Assembly (NCBI GenBank): GCA_030267565.1
Contig: BRXU01000044.1
Coordinates: 194,001-258,000 of the forward strand
DNA length: 64,000 bases
Direction of reading: 5' to 3'
DNA from: Pleodorina starrii
Taxonomy: Eukaryota; Chlorophyta; Chlorophyceae; Chlamydomonadales; Volvocaceae
Of the stretch, positions 44,341 to 55,227 are shown one piece after another. The notes beneath the pieces were generated by a model, which made no database searches, was not told the origin of the DNA, and saw nothing but the letters and a program-made list of their open reading frames with translations. A program made the translations under genes and the position numbers. Position 1 is the first letter of the stretch; the number at the start of each line of letters is the position of its first letter.

Positions 44341-47300
44341 TTAACTCTTGAACACTGTCCGCCCGCCCGGAGCTATCGTTTGGCGGCGACTTTGGCCGAC
44401 CTGCACCCCCCGGCCGTTCGCCACGTCGTTGCCCAAAGCCATCGACGGACGAGGTGCGCGCTCACGGCCGCCGCCGTTGCCGACCGGTCCGCCGCCGTTG
44501 CTGCCCGATGCGCCGCCGTTGCTGCCCGATGCGCCGCCGCCGCCCTTGTCCTGGTCTCGGTCGCGGAGGCCTCCAGCCAAGCCGCCCCGCTGTACCGTTA
44601 CAGTGCCCGGTGCGCCCGCCGTGTCCATCGCCGCCATGGCCCCGGGGGGAACGCCCGCAGGATTGCGTGAGGTGGCCGGCGCGCACACGTCCGAGATTAG
44701 TGCCTTAATGCGCTCCTCGAGTTTGGCAAGGGTCTGGTTGGCAGCGCCCTGGCCCGAGCCTGTGGAGCAGTTTAGGGCACACGAAACCAAATCAAAGCGG
44801 TACTGGGCGCCTTGGTTTCCCCGTCGGCATCAATACCCAGCGCGTATGCAGCTTGCAATGATCAGCTTGCAATGATGCGATCAGGTTCCGCATGATGTGA
44901 CAACTCGGATGCTGGCTAGCACTACTGGCCTACGATACAGGTGGCGTATTGCACACGGGCGTCCAGTGCGCATCGACGTACCGCTGACAGGGGTACCGGC
45001 CCCGCGGATGGTGGCGACCGGAGTCCCAAGGACTGCTCCCGGCTGGTTGCCGGCTGGCCCGCGCGCAGCTTTGCCATCGGGAGAGCCGCATGTATCAGAC
45101 CGGGTGCAGCCGTGCACCTCCTTGGCAACCTCGACGCCGGTGCACATAGCCACGCCGTCTGGGCCCTCAGCGATGGGCGGGGACACGGCCGCCGCCGCGA
45201 ACTGTGGAAGGAGCGACAATCGATGCGCGGGATTAGGCCGTTCTCGAAACATCCTGCAGGGGTAACTGTGTCAAGATGCACGCAACTGAAAAAAGCGACA
45301 ACCCACCTGCGCCTCGTTGCGCCAGCTGTTTGCCAAGCTAACAAGCTTGTTCCGAGCCTCATTGATTCCCTCCTCGAAGGTTTCCTGCGTGAACGGAAGC
45401 ATCGCGTGTTCAAGGTGCAGACCTGGGTTCCATGTCGAGTAACGCAACTCAAGGTACGGCACACATATTTCGGTTCATACGACCCGTCACGTTTACCCCA
45501 AGTCGCGTGACGAAGCCGGCGCGCTCACGCCGGGGAGAATGTCCGCAGCCCGTTACGCACCTTGCCGCCTGCGTACACTGTGCCCTGCTCGTTGTTCTTG
45601 CCACGCGCGCTCAACCGCATGGCGCGTTGGCTTAGCGGTGTGCTGTATGTTGCGTTATACGTCAAGCACGTTGGCAGCACCTGTAAACGTCGAAAGATCA
45701 CCGTAATTAACTCTGAGATGTCGATACCAACGTGTTAACGTCCACTACGACATCAGCATAACTTTACCTTTTCAATCGCCCTGCGCTCCGCCGTGGCCAG
45801 CGCGTGCCGCCGGTCATCAGGCCCCACGCCCACCTGCACCGCCAGGTACCTGGGGTCGAAGCACAGGGGGAAACGCGTTTTGTTCTCGCATAGCTAAGCA
45901 AAGGACCGTTCATGTCCAAGGCTCCACAGTACGATCATATTGATGATTACAGTAGGTTGGTATAACTGCCCTCAAGGAAGGATTTCGACCCCTTGAGCGT
46001 CCACATTCGCCAGCCATTTGAGAAAGAATACATGAAAAGCGTTCTCCTCGGCCCGACCCGAACACGATTCATTCGTATCAACGGTACGAACGTTTGTTAG
46101 GCAACACACCTGACGCATTGTTCCAGTTGGAACTTGTCACGCAGGAGAACTGTGCATTCGTGGCGGAGCTCCTCGAGCTCCTGCTTCAAACGCAGATGAT
46201 ATTGGATCTTCTGCTTGTGGTTGTTGTGGCCCAGGGCCGCCTGCTCCCTGCATGGAGAATCGGATGGCGGCAGGCGGCGGCGGGCGTTGCAGCACCTCCT
46301 TATCCGGACGAGGTGACAACAAAATAGGCAGAACCGTTCCGGCTCCTTCCCCGCAAATGCGGTTTCAACTGCGCGTGATGGCGCAGCGCGAATGCGCACG
46401 ACAACCCAAGTTGACTAGGCGTACCTACGCTCACAACGAGGCTGGATCTGCCGTGCTCGCGCAGCAAACTTGCATCTGTCAACTTGCATCACGCGCGCAC
46501 TTACTTCAAGTCGTCTTCCAATTTGACCATGCGGGCCACCAGGTGCTTGTTCTCATCGGTTAGCCGCCGCAGCTCAAGGGTCCCGGACGTCTCCAGGAGC
46601 ACGTTGCGACGGATCTGCTCCTCCAGTTCGCTGCTCCGGAGGTGGCTCTTCTCCAGCGCGTCGCTCAGAGCGCGAACCTGACAGGGTATCGCCGTGGACG
46701 TCAACGGGCAATAATTGATGGCTACTGGATCCCGGTGCTACTCAGCGACGCAATGCCGCGAACAAGCCAGCGCCCTGGCGCTGAACCCCCGATGCTGAAG
46801 ATGCGGTTTATACCGTGCGGGTTCTCTTGCGCCTAGCTTACCTGATCATCCAGTTTGGCCCTTGAGCAGATGGGCGTCATTGACGCCACTCGGCCCTCCA
46901 TGTAGACGACCTGTCAGTTATAGGTTATGGGGGGTGACATTCTTGAGGCGGGGATAGGCAAGAATAAGTTACGAGGAAAGGGGCAGAGGTCCGGCAGCCT
47001 CACAGGCCGCCGCAGCATGGCAAGCCCTGGCTGGCAACCCTTGAGCGCCGCAGGATTCTCGTCACGTCAGATCTCATCGTAAACCTGAAGGCACTCGAAA
47101 TGCCGCATGCCCCATGCCAATGACCAAAACCCCCTTCGCAGCAGCTTATGCAGCTGACCTTATCTTGAAGCACCTCGTTGCGCATCTCGGCGTCCCGGAG
47201 CCGGACGCACATTGACTCAAGCTCCTGGCGAAGGCCCTCCATCTGCACCTCCTGCAGCTCGAACATGCGAATTTCGTCGCGAGCCTGCGAGGGGTTGGCC

Positions 47301-50300
47301 CGTTTCGGTGTGCACAATGGATCAATCCCAACATGATTCAGAACTGAAGGAAACGCACAGAACACAACGACCTGCATGATCATATTGTATGGCATGCAGG
47401 AAAATCGCTGGGCAGCAACGACTTGCCTTGTCCAAGTCCGCGCACAGGGTCTCGGCTTCGCCACGGTACAGGTGCGCTTCGTCCTGCGCAGATGTGACCA
47501 GCGCTTGCATCGCATGTGCCTCGGCCTCAAGCTGGTGCGTACACGCACGTGTGGTGGCCAGTTCCGCCTGTTTGGGGTGAAGCAGTGTCGGTACGGTGCA
47601 CCACCTTCAGGCTACGCGCATGTAACTTGACACTTGGCAGTGGGAACCCATGCCAACGCACCTGCAAATCCATCTCGCGTTGCCGCAAGTCCGCAAGCTG
47701 GGAGTGCAGGTCAGCGCGCTCCGCTGTCACGGCAGTCAAGGCGCACGACGCCTCATGCCGGGACACCTTGAGCTCCTGCAGAAACAAATGTGAAGTGTAA
47801 GAACACCGGCATGCTAAAGACAGAAACAACTCCAGCTGCAGCTGTGCAACTATCCACGCGACGCATTGCGAACGGCGACACGGTCTGTGATTGTGGCTCC
47901 GCGATCTTCCGGGGGTTTCCTTAACATCTAAACCCGCGCACTCTACGGAAGTCCTGATAGGGCCGCCTTCGCCTCCTTACCTTGATTTCCTGATCGCGCG
48001 CTTCAAGGTCCGTAACAAGCTGTGCAAGCTCAGCCCCCAGGCCGGCGGCGGCGTTGCGAGAGTCCGCCAGTTCATCCTCGAGTGCAGCCAGGCGCGCGCT
48101 TGCCTGCAGCGTCGGGTGGATCAAGAGCATCCGGGATTGACATACAGGAATGTGTTTTTGCAAGCCAAACAACCTGGAAGAGGTTCGTCTTCCAACCGCA
48201 CCGCACCTTTTCGGAATCTGCCTTGGCCGTGGCGCAAGTCTGCTGGTTCTCAGCATGCAGCTCCTCGAGAGCAGCCTGCAGGCGAGCGCGCTGCTCGGCC
48301 GCCTCGGCAAGAGAAGCGTCCAGCTCCACAGCTCGGCTTTCAAGACTGCAGCATCGCGTGCTGCTGCTCGACAGTTCCTGCTGCGTCAATGGCAGCAGTC
48401 GCGCCAGCTCGTCCTTGGCGTCCCCAAGGTTGGCGGCCTTCCGTTCCAGTTCCCCGACGGCGCATCGAAGCTCGGTGACAGTAGCCGCACTGCTGTCGAG
48501 ATCGGCCTGGGTCTTCGCCAGTTTCGCCGCCCGTTGCTCGGCAGCCGCGTGGGTGTCTTGCAGGCTGACCCGCAGCTCCTGAGCCTATGGGTAGAGGCGT
48601 ATGCGACCACGACAAAGGACCCATCAGGCACCGGGGCGGTGAAGAACGCTCATCCACCGCTTGCTTTTTGCAGAGTTCCCGCTAAAATGGGCCAAAGACC
48701 GGGCGTGCAACGTAGAACAGCGGCCCTGGATACCGCTCGGCGCCAGTTCATACCCGCTGTCTAGGTGTGGCCAAACCCTTTGCGCCCGCGAGGTCAGCCG
48801 AATTGCTTACCTCACGTTGCACAGCCTCCAGTGCAGTGACCTTGACCGTCATCTCGCCCCGGAGGTCCGCCACCTCCCGCTGCCAGGCGGCGTGCTCGCG
48901 CTCGCGCAGCGCCCGCTGCTCCTGCAGCTCCGCCCGCAAGGCCGCTTCTTCCATGGCCAGCTCCGCGAAGCGCTGTGAAAGGCCGCCATGCGCCTCGCGC
49001 GCAGCAGCCAGATCGGTGCCAAGCTGCGAGCATTGGCATTGCAGCTGCTGCTTGATCGCCGCGGCAGTCGCCAACTGCTTCTCCGTGGAAGCTAACTGCT
49101 CACGCAGGGCAGCCTCGCGAGCGGCACCATCTTCCACGGCTGATTTGGCGGCAGTCAGCTCAGCTGTCAAGCAGACACATACCTCCGTCTGCGAGCTCAA
49201 GTCAACCTGGATCTTTTCATTACGGACCTCCAGCTCCGACACCTTGCCCTTGAGAGCACAGACGTCGCCTTTGGCCTTGCTCAGGGAAGCCTCCAGAGTG
49301 CTGACAAGTTCGTCTGCCGCAGCAGCGTTGTCCGCAGCGGCCTCTGCCTCCGACTCCAACTGCGTGATGCGGACAGCCTGGGCTTGCAGAGTCGCATTGA
49401 CGTCGGCCAGCTTGCCGGTTAGTTCGTCCAGCGCTGCATCGCGCTCGGTCAGTGTCGCCTTGAGGCCCGCCGCGGATGCCTCCAAGTCATTTACGACCAG
49501 ATTTAGTCGCTGCACGTCAGAGGACATGGCGGCAATTCGGATGTCGCGGCCATCCACATCCGCCTGGAGCCCCGCCAACTGCAGCCGCAAGGAAGAGATC
49601 GCCGAATCGCGCTCCGAGAGGGTTTGAGTAAGCTGCGCGACTTCCTGGACACGAGCCCCCAGCTCTCCGCGCTCCAAGGCCAGATGAGCCGCGAGCTGCG
49701 TGGCCTCTGCTTCCTGCGAGCGAAGCAGCGCCTGCAGCTTGTCGCTGGACTGCGCTTGCTGCTCCGCCGCTGCCAACAGCGCTGCCACCTCACCCTGCAC
49801 CGCTAAGAGCTGTAACGAACGCTGCTCCATATCGCGCGTCTGCTGACCAATAAGTTCCTGGGCAGCAGCAAGTTTCGCCTGCGCACCAGTGGTGGCCTGC
49901 ACCTGCAAGGCCAAGTCTGCCCTGACGGTCTCCAGCTGCTGCTGCAGCGATGACGTCGACTCCGCACGCTCCTCGCACAGCATGACGCTGTCGGCCAAGC
50001 GCTGCTCAAGCTGCGAGTTGTCTGCGACGAGCGCCTGCTCACGCAAGCTGGCAGCCTCCAGTTCAGCACGACGCTGCTGCAGCTCGGCGGTGAGGCGCGC
50101 CTTTTGCTCTGCAAGCTGCTGTGTCAGCTCATCGATCCTGCTCGTGAAGGTGGCAATGGACTCGTCGCGCTGCCTTACGCCCTCCTGCGCGGCACCGAGC
50201 TGCTCGCGAAGGCTGTTGACGTTCAGTCGCAGCTCGTCGGCTGAACACCGCAGCTCGTCGAATTCTGATCTCTGAGTGGCCAGCTGCGTGGCGAGATCCT

Positions 50301-52101
50301 TCAAGGACGCCTCATTGGTGTTGACGAGCGATAAAATCTCAGCGTTCTGCTGTTGCGCTAACTTCAGCTGTGCCTGGGTAGCGCCGAGCTGTTGGCCGCG
50401 GTCAGTGGACTCGGCTCTGACCGTTTCCAGGTCTTCCAGCAGGCGCTTGACTTGACTGCCGCTGCGGGCCGCCTCAGACTGAAGATCCGCGAGCTCAGTG
50501 AGGGCTTGCTGTAGCTCGCCACGCGTTGCGGTCAAGGCACACTCCCCGGACGTGGCCCGCCGCTCCGCCTCGGCGATCTTTGCAGCTTGCTCTTGCAGCT
50601 CCATGGCCTGCTGCCTGCACTGCTCTTCCAGGGAGACGACGCGGCCGCGAAGTGCAGTGCGGTCCGCTTCCCCAGCGTCCAGCTGCCGCCGGAGGTTGGC
50701 GAGTTCCGCACGCGCCGTCTCTGTGCAGCGGTGAGTGTCACATGCAGTTGGCGTTTAGGCAACGTCCCTAAGTGGCAGGGCTGGCTTCAAGTCCTAGGAA
50801 AGAGTCAGGCGGGTTACGTGTACCCTCAACAAACACAAATCCTGTGTGTCTCTTCGGGGCGCGACTTGGGAAGCAAGGCTGTTAGTTCCTGCAGGGCCCA
50901 GAAGCCGTAGCACACTACCGCCGCCTTACCGGTCTTCTGGCGCTCGCCTTCCATATCCTTCTTCTGCTGCTCGAGCTGTGTGCAGGCGTCGGCGGCCTTG
51001 TTCCGCACCTGTAAATGTGTGGGCATCCATGTAAAACATTCACGTTCGGTCCGGAATGTGGAAGGTTGGGCGACCCTGGGAAAGACGCGACATCCCACGG
51101 CCTTGCGGCATGCCTAAAGGTGCATGCGTACCAACCTGCTGCAGCTCCAGCAGCAGCTGCTCGATCCGCGCCGCTCCTGCTTGCGCCGATTTGTTCGCCT
51201 TTGCTTCCTTGGCCGCAACCAGGCTGTACTGCTCCTTCGACGTCGAGAGCTCGCCTCGGACGAGCGTCAGCTCCTGGTCCTGCGCATCCAGCTTTTCCTG
51301 CGGCGGCACGGGGAGAAAGGATTACATACGGATTCGGAATAATAACCTGTAGTTGGCTTCAGAAGACGTCCTGAGGACACGGGGCTCAACACACCTGAAG
51401 CAGATCCCGTTGCTCAAGCGCCGCCGCCAAGTCCTTCTTCAGCTTATCTGCCTTATCGCCCTTCTCCTTAAGCTGCCTCTCCAGCTCCTGTCCCGATGAG
51501 AGATTGTGCGTGAGGAGTATTTGAGCACGCATGTGCCTCGCACGTAATAAGGTACCCGTACTGGCACGCTGTAACCGGTGCGCCGCATACCCTGGTTACA
51601 GCTGCATGCCCGTATTACCTTGATGCGCTTGTTGGCTGCTTCGATCTCCTTGTTTTGCTCATGTATGCGCTGAGTTGCCCAAGAGTAGCTCCGATCATTG
51701 CCAGCATTGACCGGCTTCCTTTCGCGTGGAGGGGACGGCTGCGGACGCTCCGCGACAGGCTCTCCTACCGGAAAAACGGCGTTACGAGCGGTCAGCGAAA
51801 GAGCCACAAGGCCACAGACGACAGCCACATATCGTATGCCAGCAATAACCTGCCTTCAAGCTCTTGCGACGTAAAGCGCTCCGCAGTAAGGAAGCCGCTC
51901 TTCGGCGGCAATTTCGTTTCGAGATCTTTAGGGTCGTAAGCTCCTGTTGGGCATCCAAACCGTTCCCATCAGCATAACGCACCACCCTAGTAAAAATCTT
52001 GCAAACCGCTTCGCAGCGCTGGGCCGCAACGCACCCGGCCCTGGCGTCTGCTCCTTTGCAGCCGGGAACCTCTCAGGCCCCCTGCCGAAACCGAGGACCA
52101 T
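44341..52101 (-). CDS. HMMR/RHAMM-like long coiled-coil protein
   Basis: Predicted cytoskeletal coiled-coil protein of 1626 residues. Exons (minus): 52101-52035, 51943-51854, 51764-51619, 51487-51395, 51297-51136, 51008-50930, 50720-48811, 48584-48207, 48103-47981, 47775-47662, 47567-47427, 47284-47159, 46910-46842, 46677-46505, 46247-46115, 45893-45768, 45680-45561, 45447-45307, 45201-44982, 44810-44341; the sum is in frame. The N-terminus has TPGPGAYDPKDLE...KSGFLTAERF, the same layout as the PGAYD...FQKSQRF start of animal HMMR and like a sperm-tail PG-rich repeat. Residues 213-849 come from one 1.9-kb exon of unbroken heptads. Near residue 1230, NHKQKIQYHLRLKQELEEL matches the KQKIKHVVKLKDEN-type C-terminal motif of HMMR and kinesin-12 tails. 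The end is Gly/Asn/Ser-rich. Two GC donors are used (51853, 47426). The donor of exon 15 is ambiguous. Microtubule, centrosome or flagellar association is inferred from the family. Confidence 0.85.
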
Positions 52102-52680
52102 GGATCAGATGTAATACTTATAATAAGGAAAAGGCTAAGCTGGTCAGCAACGTTCTTGTGGAGCGGGTCTCCTACACATGCTTAAAAGTTGAGGTGAGCC
52201 TTGTTGAGCTACCTAACGTTATACGAGGCATAGTGTCAGTAGGTGGGACGCTAGAATAGTTGAATTCCTCTGATGTAGGCAAAGGAAGGGCTCCGGCTGG
52301 CCGGAAGGGTTGCCTGCAGAGCGGCAGAGGAGCAATTTTGAAATACGGTATCTGGAATCCAGCAATCCACGCTCTCCACACTCCCACGCGACCAAACAAC
52401 CCGCAACCCAAACGATATATTTTTGATAAGCTTTATATATATATATAAGGTCATCAAACGGCAGTCCTACTTGGCGCCCAGCTGCAGAGTCCCCGGCAAA
52501 GCCATGTTGATTGGGACAAAATGAAAGGTGTCCCGATAGTGAAGAGACGCGACGGCACTAGAAAGCAGGAGAACTGGAAGTCGTAAGACCGACTGGTGTC
52601 CGAAAGTCCACGCCCCGAACCGACGGCCAAGCCGGGAACGCGGGAAGTCCACTCTGACTAAAGGATGCATGCACTGGGGG

Positions 52681-52838
52681 GTAGAAAAGGATACCGCAGC
52701 GGAGACGAGGACGGCGTTAGCGAACGGACCCGGAACCCAGTAATACTTACCGAACATACCTGTAACCTTACCGAGCTGAAGAGACGCTGCGACCGCGTCG
52801 CCGCCAGACCAACCCGGACGGACAATTACGCGCGACAG
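52681..52838 (-). repeat. Intronic CGCTGCGG element, long copy
   Basis: On the minus strand it starts TTGTCCGTCCGGGTTGGT, continues with GGTAAGGTTACAGGTA and GGTAAGTATTACTGGGTTC, and ends CGTCTCCGCTGCGGTATCC plus a pyrimidine tract. It matches 14003-14137 over about 135 bp on the opposite strand. It lies 3' of the exon ending at 52893. Confidence 0.85.
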
Positions 52839-52892
52839 CACAAGAACGGCACGAACGCCCGGACAAAACAACCCGACAAATTGTAGACTCAC

Positions 52893-53196
52893 TGGGGGAA
52901 TGAATTTCCCAGCTAATCTCTCCACAAGCTGATTCTGCATTGCCCGGGCTTCGGGCGACACATTTTCCCGGCGCAACGTCAACAACCTCACGACCACGTT
53001 ATGGAGGTCTTCGCTTCAAAACCCCAATTCGCGCCTTGGTACAGGGCGGTATTGATCCCCATTGAACTGTTGAGTTCAACGGAGCTATAGATTACATGAG
53101 ATAATCTCAAGCATGGTACGGTTCGGGTCGTGCCGTGTACGGCAGTTCCAGGCGGTGCCGCTATACTCACCGTCAGATTTTTTAGCAAGGCCACCG
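52893..53196 (-). CDS. Two exons of an unidentified gene (partial)
   Basis: Exons 53196-53171 and 53009-52893 (minus) join in phase to give GGLAKKSDDLHNVVVRLLTL and then RRENVSPEARAMQNQLVERL, up to a GTGAGT donor after KFIPP. Splice sites at both ends are good and composition is clearly coding. Neither the 5' start (somewhere 5' of 53196) nor the 3' end could be fixed. A minus frame ending at the stop at 52467 (NMALPGTLQLGAK) may be the last exon, but the phase does not match directly. It is not part of the HMMR-like gene, which has its own ATG at 52101. Product unknown. Confidence 0.5.
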
Positions 53197-55227
53197 CTGC
53201 CAGAAAGGGGTTAGGAAGCTACTTGATTTGACGCATGCATCCCGCCTGCTTCGGGACAAACGCTAAACGCACAGCGAGGATACAGCTGTGCACGTATCTG
53301 CGCCGGCAGGCCAGGGGCAGCTTAGGTTCGTAGCTTTCCGAGCGAATGGGTTGTGTGAAGCAAGGTGGTATATAAGAGCAAATGACTTTGCACCAACGGC
53401 TTTTGGGTTCACTGTAGAGCTCTGGTTCACTGTGACAAGAACCTTTCGTCGGCGCGCCGGGTAGGGTTCTGGTGCTGATCTGCTCGCGGTGTTGTTGCCT
53501 GCTCTTTTGTCGGGGGAGGGAGGAACCCCGGGGCACGTCTGCTGGGTTTTGCCCAGTGCAGGTTGCGCACGCTGTCTCTTCAGCAGGTGCTAGCCGCCGC
53601 AGTGCCGGTTTGTTCAGAGGGTGAGCGGTCGTTCGATGGGGGTTGGCTTTAGGCAGGTTGGTTTCGCTCGCCGGCAGGTCGTTTCGTTGGGGTTGTCTTC
53701 GGGTTTGGCCGCTCTGTTCTTTGTTGTGTGTGCGGCGGCTGCCGCGTTTCCCTGTGTCGGGGGCCCGCTGGGCCGTGCCGGCGCGGCGAGTGCTCTCCGC
53801 TGGTAGGCGGGCTTGCCTCGCGTCGCGCGCGGGGGATTAGGTGGTGGGCGGCGCCGGCGCGGTGCGCTCTGCTTTGCAGCAGGTCCCTGCCTCGCCGTCT
53901 GTCGGCTCTGCTGCTCCGCTTGCTGTGTGAAGACCTTCGGCAATTGTGGCCCCTCCCTTGCCTCCCATCCCGTCCGGCGATACGTTTCCCCCCTCATTCC
54001 GGCAGCTTGGCACCCCCCGGTTCCCTAAGCAGCAAACCCCATTTTGCTAGAGAGTGAGCGACCAGGACAGGAAGCCGAGGGTCGAAGCAAGCTTTGTAGC
54101 AGTACCGGCCCTCAGAGGCAACGCCGCAACGGTCCCTCTTCATGCTGCACATCTCGCCGCCGCTGTGCAGTTGCGCAGCTGATCCCGCGGTGGCGGCTGT
54201 ATCGCGCCCGGTGTTTCGAAACTGTACCAACTGGACAGGTAGGGACAGGTCAACGGCCGGCGCGACCGTCCCTGACCGTCAAACATCCAACCCAGATCAA
54301 CCAGTTACCAGCAACCGACAACCGACAAAGTCCGCCCGCCTCGGTTAAAAAATACTCACAATATGAAGCCACAAGCGGTCACCCAAAAGCGCACACTAAA
54401 CCCAGGCCGTGCCTGGCGAGTTTTGTGTGTGTTGGTATTCCGAGCGAATACACTACGGCCCCGTGCTGTCTCATTACACGACCTCACACGGCCAACAAAC
54501 GGCTGCCAATTTACGACAGCAACGGCAGCGAAAGTTGTAGCACCGGCCCCGAAAGCGAGGTGCAGTCGATATGAAGCAAATAAAAATTCCTTTAGTCGAT
54601 AAAATTTCAATTCGGATTGGTGGGGCCCGCCATCGCGAGCGCTTAAATTGCATTTGCCAACTTGCACGGCAGCCGGTAGCATACGTTAACGATAAGGGTG
54701 ATCGCACCTTCGCACGGCCCCTGGACGGGGCGCGTGTTGTTTGTATTGTACAACTCCCAAAGCCAGCTATACGAAATGCAATTGGGCGCATGTTTCCTTC
54801 TTGCCAAGCTACGATACCGCGTTTTCGTATTTGGGCGACGAAGGGCACCACCAGAACAGTCGCAAGTTGGCGCCGCTTGCGATGTACGTGCAGTGTAACC
54901 ACCGGCGACAAACAACAAACCAGCTCCTCACAGACGCCAGGGCTGGCGCGACACGCATGAGGAACTCCCCATGCAGCCCAGGCACGTGCACCGCAAGCAC
55001 ATTGGCCAGAGGGTGTTGCAGGGGGCCACAGCCTTGCAGCGCAACACACTTCAAGCAGCAGAACCGCAGACAACCCGCCTCATCGCACCCCAGCCCACCC
55101 CACCTCCAAGCAGCCCCCAGCACCTCACCGCCAAATCACCACAGCATCTGGCTGGCAGCAGCAGCGGCAGCTATCACTACTGCTGCTTTAGCTACTGCCG
55201 TGTTACAATCTGAGCCGCAGCTCGCGC
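53197..55227. other. Intergenic region with no secure gene
   Basis: It should contain the start of the partial gene above, which I cannot see. 53400-54050 is G/T-rich on the plus strand. A 127-codon minus frame (53997-53614) is basic and A-ending in codon usage, so it is likely spurious. Confidence 0.45.
55203..55207 (-). terminator. TGTAA poly(A) signal of the Nudix gene
   Basis: TGTAA on the minus strand, 20 nt past the TGA at 55228. TGTAA is the usual polyadenylation signal of chlorophycean algae. The implied 3' UTR is very short. Confidence 0.4.

Noticed and set aside
49503..49793. Plus- and minus-strand Ser/Arg/Cys-rich frames inside 48.8-50.7 kb
   Set aside because: Shadows of the heptad-repeat exon of the HMMR-like gene.
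53614..53997. 127-codon basic, Pro/Arg-rich minus ORF with an ATG
   Set aside because: Codon third positions are A-rich, unlike all real genes here; no family and no splice context.
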